DNA from: Bacteroidota bacterium | Lineage (GTDB): Bacteria; Bacteroidota; Bacteroidia; Chitinophagales; Chitinophagaceae | Reading direction: 5' to 3' | DNA length: 52,484 bases | Assembly (NCBI GenBank): GCA_029573235.1 | Contig: JAKQGX010000028.1 | Location: 1-52,484, forward strand | In this document: piece by piece, positions 23,764 through 32,930 of the stretch | Layout of the letters: each line of letters opens with the position of its first letter | How positions within the stretch are numbered: the stretch's first letter is position 1 | Notes under the pieces: generated by a model | Databases searched by the model: none | Told to the model about the DNA's origin: nothing | The model's input: the letters and a program-made list of their open reading frames with translations, nothing else | Made by a program: the position numbers and the translations under genes

Positions 23764-26700
23764 TTAACGTATGAATACGGCCTTTTCGTATGCGGTACCT
23801 TGAATTCCTTTTGCTGTACTGAGCGTTAGCTTGTACACATATATTCCGGATGGCAATACTGCTCCCAAATCACTGGTACCGTCCCATGTTAAACCATTGG
23901 TGCCTGTAGTAGCTCCATAGGTTTGACTGATGGTGCGCACCAGCGCTCCCATGGTGTTGTAAATGCGTATGGTGGCTTGCAGCTCTTCATTCGGGTGGTT
24001 GTGGTCGAAAATAAAGTGCGTAAGGTGCGTAAATGGATTCGGATAGTTTCTCAGGTTTTGTACTTGTACTACTTTACCATTTATTACTTCAAAATGAATG
24101 GTGCTTTCGCCGGAGTTATTGCTCATGTCCCAAGCCTTTACTTTCAGACTGTGTTGTCCATCGCTCAGTCCATTTATAGGAAAATGTACCACGCCACGTT
24201 TAAAGTCGTTGGGTGCTGTTTCGTAATAGTCGTTTAGAATGTAGGGGTTGGCAATATTATCATCCAATACGGCTGTCAGGTCATGTCCGATGCTATTGCC
24301 CGATACGTTAATGCCCGTTTCGGCGTCGTATAGTTGCACAAACAGAACAGTATTACTACCGGTGATGCCGCCATCTTCAAATAGGCTATCTCGGATAAAA
24401 GGCTTTACTACAGGTGGTGTATTGTCCACAATGGGGCGGTCAGAGAATCCTCCCACAACAATATTGGTGTCTGTACCGGCGCCATCTGTGGCTCCGTTTT
24501 CTACATACCAACTTATTTTGCCTTTGCCATAGTTGTAGTTGAGGTCTTTGGGTGTAATAAAGGCAATGCTAAACTTGCCATTGGTCACGCTGGCCTTGCC
24601 TTTAAAAATAATATTGTTCTGTACGCTGAAGGTTCTATTGGGCCCCGATAGGGTGTTTTGCATACGTGGCTTATCGTATATGGAGACATACACATTACCA
24701 TTAAATTGGCTTTGAAGATTCCCACCGTCATCAGCTACATGTCCTTTGAGTATATAATACCCCAATGCTTTCATCGAGTCTGTTTTTTCAAGGGTGTATC
24801 CGTCTTGCAGTGTATCCGTTACTACTTGGTATTGTGGAAAGGATGGCGTTAAAGCGGGGTCGCCCAACAGCGCAAACTTTCTATAGTTGTCCCATGTGCC
24901 GGGGGCGGCATAGGTAATGTTTTTACTTGCCATGAACGCTTCTCCCAAAGTGGGCCATTGGTTATTTACCTTTTGGAATTGTGCATTTAAAAATTGAACA
25001 TTCATGGAGCGGTTGAGGTATTGAAAAACCAACTGTGTAGTCGTCAGCAGCGCTATAGCACCACCGTCTGATTTTAAGATAAGTTTTTCTCCGGCAGATT
25101 GGGCATCGGGGTCGTCGTATCGGCTAAACTCACAAGTAGCGGTAACCATTATGGGTAGTTTGGTTACGTTTTGCCAAGCATTAAAATCATCTTGTGTCAA
25201 GATGCGCTCACTTGATAAGGTAACGATACTGCCATGTCCGTTGTAGTTCATCAAAAAGGTTCCTTTGAACACTTGGTCGTTTATCATTTTATTGGCACTC
25301 GGAGCTCTTGTACCGCTTGGTGTGGAAACCGTTTGCAAGGCAGATAAGTACACCTTTGTTTCGTTATACAAATTGCTGTTGTTGTTAATGGTGTTCGCCA
25401 TTATTTCTCCGTCATCATAATGCAAGTTGCCGTCTTCGTTATCAGACATAATAGTGGTGGAAAGTCGCCAAGGCCCAAGCGATGCCGGGCTTTTATACGT
25501 AATGATTTTGTCAACCACTTTCGTGGCTTCAGTAGCCGAAGTTACCGGCAAGCGACCCACGGAAATATCCATCGTATTGGCTATGGTGTGGTCTTCTACA
25601 TATTCATTGTCATCCAAGAATGCATAGAAATCATCGGAGCAATAACCGTCCAATCCATAGTTGGATTCCGCTGTTTCAAAAGTGGGAACATAGTTGGTGT
25701 TCTTTGACAACCGATATCGGTAATCGTATGAGGCATCGCCAAAGAGTAAGATATATTTGGGGGCTTGTGTACTATCGGGTGCTTGGTCATAAAAATACTT
25801 AGCAAAATCACGGATAGCGCTGATGTCTTGCGAACCGGAGGAGAACTCGTTATACACTTGTGTAGTTGTAGCTACCAATACGTTCAACTGATTTTGTTGA
25901 CGATGAAAATCTGCCAAGGTATTTGCAGCTGCTAAAAAATCGGGATGGGTAACAATTAAGTAATCCTGTGGACCTTGCCCACGGAGGTTTTGAGTGGCAA
26001 TCTTTTCGCGGAAAGTAGGTGTTAACGTATAGCTGCCATCAAATGCAATAAACTCATGCAGGCTGCCGGCATCTTGTACAAAGGAGAAGGTATTACCACT
26101 AAGGATTCCATTGATGCGAATAGGTGTTGAAGGGTTGGTAATATCCCACACAACGGTATTTGCATTCGCCTGTTGGATTTGATAATGGGCAATCTTGCCG
26201 GCTCCCATGCTGTTTAAATCTCTAAATACTACAAAGCCATTTTCCAGTGCCAACTGCCGACGAGTGTTCCATTCAATATAGTTTAAGTATCCTCTTCCAC
26301 TGGCGGCGGCAGCATATTGCAAGGTAACCGTAGATACGCCGTTACTAACCGGAAGTTTTTGGCTGACAGCGCGAACACTAATGTGATTGCCTTCTGCGCT
26401 TAAAGTATTAACAGATGGGAAGGAATAAGCATCTATGTTTTGCCCATTAACAGCAACCGTAAAACTACACCCATTGGCAGCCGAACGAGAACCCGTTACT
26501 ATATTCACCGTAGCACTATCCGTTAGGGTTCCCAAGTCAAAATTAAAAGACTGAACAGGCTTCAATCCCGCATCCGTTCCAAAGGTTTCTCCCCACCATT
26601 GTTTGCCAAATTTGCCAATGTTTACAAGGTCTTCTTCGTGTACCAGATAATCATTGTATGAGGTAACTGTGGTGTTCGCAGTCAGGGTAGTCGTTTGTGT

Positions 26701-27477
26701 GGTTACAGACTTTCCAACACCTGCATTAAAACTGATAAAGTAATAACTGCTGTCTTCGTACAAATTCTTTTTATGAGAAAAGGTTCGGCTCGTCAATTGT
26801 GGTGTCCATTCGGTGCTTCCTCCGGCATAAAACAAAAGGTAATCACCATTGTCCCACACGCCATTTCCATTATCATATGTTTGAACCGCTACCTCTTGCA
26901 AGTCAGAGGGTCGTGCTACGGCATTGTTTTCAGATAGCATGGTGCCTCCATTACCCAACAGTCTTACTTGTGAAAGCTGAATAGTAGATGGTGTTACTCC
27001 TAATTTGTCTTTTACAAAACTGTAGTCAATTTTATACAATCCTCTTTCTTTGATGGCAATCTTATACCAATCACCGGATGCTAATGCACTATTGGCAGCG
27101 GTAGTTTTGTTTTTAGATTCGATGCGGTTGGTTGTTGGCACATCAATAGTTAGTACAAACGAAGACAATCGTAAGCCCGCTGCGTTATACGCCGGGACGT
27201 ATAGCAAAGCAAAAGGTTGTTTTTTCTCTTTGCCCAACAGCACGTTTACTTGTGGGTCTTGTGGAAGTTGGACATTTTCTATGCGATTTTCAGTAGCAAC
27301 ATATTGTAATTGTGACAGTCGAATATTCGGCTGTGCGTATCGTGTGAGTGGTACCTTTTTTATAAAATACCCTTTCACTACTTCATTTTCATGAACTGTA
27401 ATATTAGTAGTACTTACTTGAGCCACCAATTGCGACCAACCAACAAAGCCCAATAAGAAAGCCACTATTTTTTTCAT
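23764..27477 (-). CDS. porU: T9SS C-terminal signal peptidase/sortase PorU
   Basis: This encodes 1237 residues from the ATG at 27477, giving a signal peptide ending SQLVAQ. A beta-rich N-terminal half precedes a gingipain-type (C25) peptidase domain, with catalytic His748 in NYNGHGS and Cys782 in TATCEFSRYDDP. The C-terminus has Ig-like regions and a tail resembling a sorting domain (NYPNPF, then IRIYNTMG, LPSGIYVYKL, KAVFIR). PorU removes the C-terminal sorting domain of T9SS cargo and attaches the cargo to anionic LPS. It has a -7 element at 27511-27518 and is divergent from gldJ. Confidence 0.95.
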   Translation of the reverse strand: MKKIVAFLLGFVGWSQLVAQVSTTNITVHENEVVKGYFIKKVPLTRYAQPNIRLSQLQYVATENRIENVQLPQDPQVNVLLGKEKKQPFALLYVPAYNAAGLRLSSFVLTIDVPTTNRIESKNKTTAANSALASGDWYKIAIKERGLYKIDYSFVKDKLGVTPSTIQLSQVRLLGNGGTMLSENNAVARPSDLQEVAVQTYDNGNGVWDNGDYLLFYAGGSTEWTPQLTSRTFSHKKNLYEDSSYYFISFNAGVGKSVTTQTTTLTANTTVTSYNDYLVHEEDLVNIGKFGKQWWGETFGTDAGLKPVQSFNFDLGTLTDSATVNIVTGSRSAANGCSFTVAVNGQNIDAYSFPSVNTLSAEGNHISVRAVSQKLPVSNGVSTVTLQYAAAASGRGYLNYIEWNTRRQLALENGFVVFRDLNSMGAGKIAHYQIQQANANTVVWDITNPSTPIRINGILSGNTFSFVQDAGSLHEFIAFDGSYTLTPTFREKIATQNLRGQGPQDYLIVTHPDFLAAANTLADFHRQQNQLNVLVATTTQVYNEFSSGSQDISAIRDFAKYFYDQAPDSTQAPKYILLFGDASYDYRYRLSKNTNYVPTFETAESNYGLDGYCSDDFYAFLDDNEYVEDHTIANTMDISVGRLPVTSATEATKVVDKIITYKSPASLGPWRLSTTIMSDNEDGNLHYDDGEIMANTINNNSNLYNETKVYLSALQTVSTPSGTRAPSANKMINDQVFKGTFLMNYNGHGSIVTLSSERILTQDDFNAWQNVTKLPIMVTATCEFSRYDDPDAQSAGEKLILKSDGGAIALLTTTQLVFQYLNRSMNVQFLNAQFQKVNNQWPTLGEAFMASKNITYAAPGTWDNYRKFALLGDPALTPSFPQYQVVTDTLQDGYTLEKTDSMKALGYYILKGHVADDGGNLQSQFNGNVYVSIYDKPRMQNTLSGPNRTFSVQNNIIFKGKASVTNGKFSIAFITPKDLNYNYGKGKISWYVENGATDGAGTDTNIVVGGFSDRPIVDNTPPVVKPFIRDSLFEDGGITGSNTVLFVQLYDAETGINVSGNSIGHDLTAVLDDNIANPYILNDYYETAPNDFKRGVVHFPINGLSDGQHSLKVKAWDMSNNSGESTIHFEVINGKVVQVQNLRNYPNPFTHLTHFIFDHNHPNEELQATIRIYNTMGALVRTISQTYGATTGTNGLTWDGTSDLGAVLPSGIYVYKLTLSTAKGIQGTAYEKAVFIR

Positions 27478-27809
27478 AACCAATCTGATTGTTTTTTTGA
27501 ATGTCCTCAACAAAGTTAGGTAATTAGCGATTCTATTAATGTAGGTGCGAAGGCTCCATTGGAATATAAATAAGGTAGAATTTTATACACTTCAACGGGC
27601 TGTAATACAACGTAAAAATAGGATGTCAACAAAACTATAGACGAATATTGAACGAATCGACAGATTGTATTATTATTGTGCTGTGAAAAAAAAATGAAAT
27701 AATTTTCACACTAAAAGTGGACAATGCTTGACATTTTGAAAAGAATGCAATAACATTGTAACGCTTTTAACGTTTTACTAAAAAAAGTAGCAAATATTTT
27801 CCACAGATT
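27478..27809. other. Divergent intergenic region between porU and gldJ
   Basis: These 332 bp hold no gene that can be supported. The porU side has a perfect -7 element (TAACTTTG on the minus strand, 27518-27511). The gldJ side has only weak candidates, such as TAACATTG at 27751-27758. The region is AT-rich. No repeat or stable hairpin was recognised. Confidence 0.6.
27511..27518 (-). promoter_or_regulatory. -7 promoter element of porU
   Basis: The minus strand reads TAACTTTG (perfect TAnnTTTG), 34 nt before the porU ATG. No clear -33 element is seen. Confidence 0.55.
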
Positions 27810-29336
27810 ATGAAAAGAACTCTCATTGGCGTGAGTATGCTGTGTATAGGAGCGATATCGCTTTCTTCCTGCTCATCAAATAAAGCAAGTAAAAATGCCG
27901 GGGTATCACGCGCTACAGGCTGGAACTATAATGACTCCCGTTTGGGCGGTTTTGAAGTAGCCGATTACAGAGGACAACAAACCGGTCCGGGTCTTACATT
28001 TGTTGAAGGTGGTCGTTTCACTATGGGACAAGTGGATGAAGATCTGACTTTCGAACGCAACAGCTTACCTCATACGGTATCTGTTTCTTCATTTTATATG
28101 GATGAAACAGAAGTAGCAAACGTACACTATCGTGAATACTTGTATTGGTTGCAAAGAGCATACGGTTCCGACTATCCGGAATATGTAGCTAAAGCACTTC
28201 CGGATACTACTTCATGGAGAAGGGGCCTTGCTTATAACGAACCAATGGTAGATTTATATCTTCGCCACGCAGCTTATAACTATTACCCTGTAGTAGGTGT
28301 GAATTGGTATCAAGCTAATGAATATGCTAAATGGCGTAGTGACCGTGTAAATGAATATATACTTATCAAAAGTGGTAAGTTGAAAAAGAACCCTAACCAA
28401 GTAAACGAAGATGTGTACAGCACTGAAACGTACGTTGGTGGACAATATGAAGGGTTAGCAGGATTCTCTAAAAAGCGTGACTTAGACCCCAATGGTTCCG
28501 GCAAAAGAAATGTGAACTATTCTGATGGTACATTGTTGCCGAACTATCGCCTTCCAACAGAAGCAGAATGGGAATATGCAGCTCTTGGTCTTATTGGAAA
28601 TAACCCTGAACCCGCTACGAAACGTCGTCGTGGTGAAGAGGTAATTACTGACAGAAATACCTATCCATGGGGACCACGTGATGGTGTTCGCTCAGGAATG
28701 CGTAATCAATACCAAGGGGAATTCAATGCAAACTTCTTACGTGGAAAAGGAGATGCGATGGGCGTAGCCGGTGGACTTAACGATAACGCAGTTATCCCTG
28801 CACCGATCTATCAATTTAGACCCAATGCATACGGACTATATAATATGGCCGGTAACGTAAGTGAGTGGGTATTGGATACATACCGCCCACAAACATTCCA
28901 AGATGCTGATGGTGTCAACTCATTCCGCGGTAATGTATTCGATGCATATCGTAGAATCGCTGAGGATAACTCTTTAGAAGAAAAAGATTCTTTAGGTCGT
29001 GTACCCAAGCGCTTAATGACTACTGAAGAATTAGACAAAACTAGGAATGCTGAATTCTATGTGCACAAAGCAGATGCTAGAGACTACAAAGATGGTGGCG
29101 ATTCTGTTTATTACTACGACTACGGAAAAACCACTTTGATAAACAATGAAGCTAAAGTGATAAAAGGTGGTAGCTGGGCAGATCGTGCTTACTGGATGTC
29201 ACCTGGTACTCGCCGTTTCCAAAATGCTAACCAAGGTAGCTCTACTGTAGGCTTCCGTTTAGTAATGGATCGCTTAGGTAGCCCTGATGGCAATAACGGT
29301 AAAAGATCCGGAAATACTTTTAGCAACAGAAGATAA
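27810..29336 (+). CDS. gldJ: Gliding motility/T9SS lipoprotein GldJ
   Basis: This encodes 508 residues with a lipoprotein signal ending SLSSC (Cys21). The rest is a formylglycine-generating-enzyme-like (sulfatase-modifying) fold: GPGLTFVEGGRFTMG, FYMDETEVANVHYREYLYWL, YPVVGVNWYQANEYAKWRSDRVNE, YRLPTEAEWEYAAL, YGLYNMAGNVSEWV and KGGSWADRAYWM. GldK has the same fold. The SRATGWNYNDSRLGGF and QQTGPGL start, the RSDRVNE stretch, and the position beside porU and murF with no gldLMN identify GldJ. GldJ is needed for gliding and stabilises other Gld proteins in Flavobacterium. A strong terminator follows. Confidence 0.9.
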   Translation: MKRTLIGVSMLCIGAISLSSCSSNKASKNAGVSRATGWNYNDSRLGGFEVADYRGQQTGPGLTFVEGGRFTMGQVDEDLTFERNSLPHTVSVSSFYMDETEVANVHYREYLYWLQRAYGSDYPEYVAKALPDTTSWRRGLAYNEPMVDLYLRHAAYNYYPVVGVNWYQANEYAKWRSDRVNEYILIKSGKLKKNPNQVNEDVYSTETYVGGQYEGLAGFSKKRDLDPNGSGKRNVNYSDGTLLPNYRLPTEAEWEYAALGLIGNNPEPATKRRRGEEVITDRNTYPWGPRDGVRSGMRNQYQGEFNANFLRGKGDAMGVAGGLNDNAVIPAPIYQFRPNAYGLYNMAGNVSEWVLDTYRPQTFQDADGVNSFRGNVFDAYRRIAEDNSLEEKDSLGRVPKRLMTTEELDKTRNAEFYVHKADARDYKDGGDSVYYYDYGKTTLINNEAKVIKGGSWADRAYWMSPGTRRFQNANQGSSTVGFRLVMDRLGSPDGNNGKRSGNTFSNRR

Positions 29337-29354
29337 TAATTAATATTTGCTTTC

Positions 29355-29382
29355 AAAAGCCCCTATATCACAAGGGGCTTTT
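29355..29382 (+). terminator. Intrinsic terminator of gldJ
   Basis: A 10-bp stem, AAAAGCCCCT with AGGGGCTTTT, ends in a T-rich stretch, 19 bases after the gldJ stop. It separates gldJ from murF. Confidence 0.85.
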
Positions 29383-29571
29383 GTATTTTTATAACGTTTC
29401 TATGCCGTCCGCCTAAAGCTCTAAACAACATTACTAATTAGCGGTTAGAGTTATAGAACATGTTTACAAAAAAGAAGAAAACATCCGAAGATGGGTAAAA
29501 CAAGCGTGTGTAAGCAATACCTTTGGCTGTTTCAAACAATCATATAATTTATTCAAAAAAACTAATTTCAC

Positions 29572-30864
29572 TTGTCTATCACCACACTATACCAACTGTA
29601 TTTAAAACACCCACAAATACAGACGGATACTAGAAAACTACAACCGGGAGCTATTTTTTTTGCATTAAAAGGTGAAAATTTTAATGGTAATTCTTTTGCA
29701 AAGGCTGCGTTGGAAATGGGAGCAGCATACGCCGTAGTGGACGAAGATCCTGGGTTCGCGGATGAGCGTGTAATTATTGTGGAAGATGTATTAGATACGT
29801 TGCAACAGTTAGCCCTGCATCATCGCAAAACATTTTCTATTCCATTTATTGCAATTACGGGAAGCAATGGAAAGACCACTACCAAAGAGCTCATCACGGC
29901 GGTTCTACAACAGCAATACCGCACGTATGCCACCATCGGAAATTTGAACAACCATATCGGTGTTCCATTGACGATACTCAGTATTAAACCGGATGCGGAG
30001 ATGGCCATAATTGAAATGGGTGCCAATCATCTGCATGAAATTGAGCAATATTGCAAGATAGCATTGCCAACACATGCCCTTATCACCAATTGTGGGAAAG
30101 CACATTTAGAAGGATTTGGCAGCGAAGAAGGGGTAAGGAAAGCCAAAGGAGAACTTTACAGCTTTATCCGAGAAACAAAGGGCGTTGTGTTTCGTAATAG
30201 CGATTTGCCCTATTTGGAAGAAATGGCGAGAGGCATTATGCAACAAATAACATATGGTAGTGCCAATGCTCAATATATTGGTAAGATAATTAGCGATACG
30301 GTGCATTTACGAGTGGCTATATTAACCCATCGTATGGAAGCTACTATTTCTACGCAATTGGCGGGTGATTTTAACTTCCCAAATGTAATGGCTGCAGTTG
30401 CGATTGGGGCTCATTTTAATATGGGTATTGACCCAATAAAGCAGGCTATTCAAGCGTATCAACCTGATAATAGTCGTTCACAGTTGATACAATTAGGCAG
30501 CAATCGAATTCTACTAGATGCCTATAATGCCAATCCTACCAGCATGGCGGCAGCTATACAAAACTTCATCAAAATTGACCTCCCTAATAAGGCTGTGTGG
30601 CTTGGTGCCATGAAAGAATTGGGGCAGGAAGAAGCGAAGGAACATGCCGCTTTGGTGGCATTAATAGAAAGCCATGCTTGGAAACAAGTAATCTTAGTAG
30701 GTAAGGAATTTGCTTCCGTTAAGGCTGACCATATATGGTTTGAAACGTCCAAAGCAGCAGCAGCGTATATCCAATCGCACCTTCCGGAAGAAGCATCTAT
30801 ACTCATTAAAGGTTCACGTGGTAGCAAGATGGAATTGCTGTTGGAGGCTTTACGAGAGGGGTAA
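29572..30864 (+). CDS. murF: UDP-N-acetylmuramoyl-tripeptide--D-alanyl-D-alanine ligase MurF
   Basis: This encodes 430 residues, normal for MurF. The Mur N-terminal domain has TDTRKLQPGAIFFALKGENFNGN. The ATP-binding motif is ITGSNGKTTTKE (95-106). GNLNNHIGVPLTIL, MGANHLHEIEQYCKIALPTHALITNCGKAHLEGFGS and LLDAYNANPTSMAAA are also diagnostic. It adds D-Ala-D-Ala to the UDP-MurNAc tripeptide in the cytoplasm. The start is a TTG: an in-frame TAA at 29563-29565 lies just before it, and the next in-frame ATG is about 50 codons on, inside the conserved domain. Confidence 0.96.
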   Translation: MSITTLYQLYLKHPQIQTDTRKLQPGAIFFALKGENFNGNSFAKAALEMGAAYAVVDEDPGFADERVIIVEDVLDTLQQLALHHRKTFSIPFIAITGSNGKTTTKELITAVLQQQYRTYATIGNLNNHIGVPLTILSIKPDAEMAIIEMGANHLHEIEQYCKIALPTHALITNCGKAHLEGFGSEEGVRKAKGELYSFIRETKGVVFRNSDLPYLEEMARGIMQQITYGSANAQYIGKIISDTVHLRVAILTHRMEATISTQLAGDFNFPNVMAAVAIGAHFNMGIDPIKQAIQAYQPDNSRSQLIQLGSNRILLDAYNANPTSMAAAIQNFIKIDLPNKAVWLGAMKELGQEEAKEHAALVALIESHAWKQVILVGKEFASVKADHIWFETSKAAAAYIQSHLPEEASILIKGSRGSKMELLLEALREG

Positions 30865-30949
30865 TCATATCGTTCATACGGATTCTATGAAATAAATTGC
30901 GCGTCTTACAACTAAAGATGTTCCTGCGAATGGGGTAATTGATGTTGGA

Positions 30950-31237
30950 TTATTCCTCTAATGCTTTATCTATTTTTTGGATAATTGCTGCAAGTTCTTT
31001 TTGTATCAATGGGCTGCTCATGGTTTCTATCGAATTATCTACAGCGTAGGTCAGCAAGCACATGGCTATAAAGTCTTGATCATCTTTACCGGCATAGCTT
31101 CCACGAAATTCATTTATCTTTTCATCGGCTATTTTCACCGATTTACGAACAGTCTCTTCCTCATCCGGTTTGATGCGAATGCGGTAGCTTCTTCCGGCAA
31201 GCCATACATTAATCGGTATCAGTTGATCCTCACTCAT
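30950..31237 (-). CDS. zapA: Cell division protein ZapA
   Basis: This encodes 95 residues. The N-terminal domain is INVWLAGRSYRIRIKPDEEETVRKSVKIADEKINEFR, and the C-terminal coiled coil follows from about residue 60 (FIAMCLLTYAVDNSIETMSS). ZapA binds FtsZ and promotes filament bundling at the septum. It lies 10 bp after lspA on the same strand, so the two are cotranscribed. Confidence 0.88.
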   Translation of the reverse strand: MSEDQLIPINVWLAGRSYRIRIKPDEEETVRKSVKIADEKINEFRGSYAGKDDQDFIAMCLLTYAVDNSIETMSSPLIQKELAAIIQKIDKALEE

Positions 31238-31247
31238 GTCATTCGTA

Positions 31248-31886
31248 TTATTCTACGTTTCCGCCACCCTTTGATTCGGTAGTCTTAGGCTGAATTAATT
31301 TATTGTGAAAGAACACTAAAGTAAGCACGCCGATAGAAATGGCAGCATCAGCAATATTAAATACCGGCTCAAAGAATCGGAAGTTTTTACCACCTACCAA
31401 TGGCACCCAGTTAGGTAATACAGTATCTATCATGGGGAAGTACAACATATCCACTACTTTGCCATGAAACAATGCGCCATATCCTTTGCCCCATGGCACC
31501 CATTGGGCTACATGAAAACTGCTCTCTGAAAATATTTGCCCATAAAAAATACTGTCGATAAGATTTCCTAAAGCACCCGCCAATATTAACGAACCACATA
31601 TCAAGGCTCCTTTGCCATAGCCCATGTTACACAGGCGTTTCAAGTAAAAGAATCCAAACACTACCGCTACTAGTCGAAACAAAGTCAGTATCAACTTGCC
31701 GGTAGCTGCTTGACTCAATTTCATCCCAAAGGCCATCCCTTCGTTTTCTATAAAATGAAGTTTAAACCAGTTGCCAATAACATTAATTTCTTCTCCGTAG
31801 TAGAAATGGGTTTTGATGTAAAATTTAGAAATTTGGTCGGCAAGTATTACCAACAAAATAATGAGGAGTGTGTGTCGATACTTCAC
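31248..31886 (-). CDS. lspA: Lipoprotein signal peptidase LspA
   Basis: This encodes 212 residues, longer than the usual 160-170 because of a loop (about residues 115-160) that is common in Bacteroidota. Four membrane helices and the two catalytic Asp regions are visible: GALGNLIDSIFYG with GKVVDMLYFP, and FEPVFNIADAAISIGV. The enzyme cleaves prolipoproteins after lipidation; GldJ and the 19512-20360 protein are likely substrates. The start is GTG at 31886, which gives the normal N-terminus before the first helix. A -7 element at 31915-31922 supports it. Confidence 0.94.
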   Translation of the reverse strand: MKYRHTLLIILLVILADQISKFYIKTHFYYGEEINVIGNWFKLHFIENEGMAFGMKLSQAATGKLILTLFRLVAVVFGFFYLKRLCNMGYGKGALICGSLILAGALGNLIDSIFYGQIFSESSFHVAQWVPWGKGYGALFHGKVVDMLYFPMIDTVLPNWVPLVGGKNFRFFEPVFNIADAAISIGVLTLVFFHNKLIQPKTTESKGGGNVE

Positions 31887-31914
31887 AATAATTGGTTTGA
31901 AGAAATTTTGTTGC

Positions 31915-31922
31915 CAAAGATA
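31915..31922 (-). promoter_or_regulatory. -7 promoter element of lspA-zapA
   Basis: The minus strand reads TATCTTTG (perfect TAnnTTTG), 29 nt before the GTG start of lspA. The predicted leader is about 24 nt. Confidence 0.55.
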
Positions 31923-32005
31923 CTGTCATTAATTGTTATAACGTTTGTCATGCAGGTGGCGCGCAACAGGGAAGTCTGCAATAAATGAGAGCGTTTTTGT
32001 GTGCA

Positions 32006-32734
32006 TTAAGAATACAATCCTCCGTTGATTGATATCACTTGCCCGGTGATGTAGGAGGATTTTTTGGAAGCTAAAAACTGTACTAAGTCGGCTACTTCTT
32101 CGGCTTCACCGAATCGTTGCATCGGCACCATTTTAGCAAGATCTTTTTCGTTTAGCTCTTCGGTCATGTCCGTTTTTACAAAGCCTGGTGCTATTGCATT
32201 TACGGTAATATTTCGCTTGGCAATTTCTTGTGCTAACGCCTTAGTGGCACCTATCATACCAGCTTTTGCGGCAGAGTAGTTTACCTGTCCGGGAGTGCCT
32301 TTCAGCCCGCTAAGAGATACCATATTGATGATACGTCCATAGCGGTTCATTAACATGGGGTTCAAGACCGTTTTAGTTACGTTATACATTCCTTGCAAAC
32401 TGGTGTTTAGCACATCACTCCATTGGCTGTCAGTCATGCTCATCATCAATGTGTCTTGCCGGATTCCAGCATTGTTGACTAATACTTCAATGATATCTTC
32501 TTTATGCGCATCCATCCATCCGCCCAATACTTGAGTTACTTCATTTTTGTCAGCTACATCAAATTGCAGCAGTTCTGCTTTTACTTGATGGGTGGCAACT
32601 GCATCAGCGGTTTCTTGTGCTGCCGCTTGGTTGCCTTTGTAATTAATCAAAATATTATATCCCAATTCGGCTAGCTTGGTGCAGCACAATCTGCCTATAC
32701 CTCTGGAGCCTCCGGTAACTAAAGCATACTTCAT
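32006..32734 (-). CDS. fabG: 3-oxoacyl-[ACP] reductase FabG (SDR family)
   Basis: This encodes 242 residues from the ATG at 32734, which places the cofactor motif VTGGSRGIGR at residues 6-15. NNAG appears as VNNAGIRQDT, the catalytic Ser in INMVSLSGLKG, and Tyr and Lys in VNYSAAKAGM. The C-terminal SSYITGQVISINGG is typical of FabG. It reduces 3-ketoacyl-ACP with NADPH in fatty-acid synthesis. A paralogue serving the ACP-KS trio is possible, but it lies 27 kb away. It is a single gene between lspA and rpoD. Confidence 0.87.
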   Translation of the reverse strand: MKYALVTGGSRGIGRLCCTKLAELGYNILINYKGNQAAAQETADAVATHQVKAELLQFDVADKNEVTQVLGGWMDAHKEDIIEVLVNNAGIRQDTLMMSMTDSQWSDVLNTSLQGMYNVTKTVLNPMLMNRYGRIINMVSLSGLKGTPGQVNYSAAKAGMIGATKALAQEIAKRNITVNAIAPGFVKTDMTEELNEKDLAKMVPMQRFGEAEEVADLVQFLASKKSSYITGQVISINGGLYS

Positions 32735-32881
32735 ACAAAAAAACTTGATTGAAAACTGGCTGCAAAATAAGTAATGAAATGCAAAGAATTTCTTCAAACA
32801 CTTTAATCACTGCAATGGAGAAACCTATCTATTCGTACAACTGTTCTATGATTGCCATTATATAACATGGTATCAAAGCAA

Positions 32882-32906
32882 AAGGAATGGCGTAGCACCA
32901 TTCCTT
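32882..32906 (-). terminator. Intrinsic terminator after rpoD
   Basis: A 9-bp stem, AAGGAATGG with CCATTCCTT and a 7-nt loop, lies 25 bases after the rpoD stop. On the minus strand it is followed by the T-rich TTGCTTTG. Confidence 0.6.
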
Positions 32907-32930
32907 ATCATCAAAAAAATATTGTAAAAA

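Noticed and set aside
27810-29336. Formylglycine-generating sulfatase-modifying enzyme
   Set aside because: The fold is shared, but the lipobox, the GldJ-specific segments and the porU/murF neighbourhood indicate a structural Gld lipoprotein.
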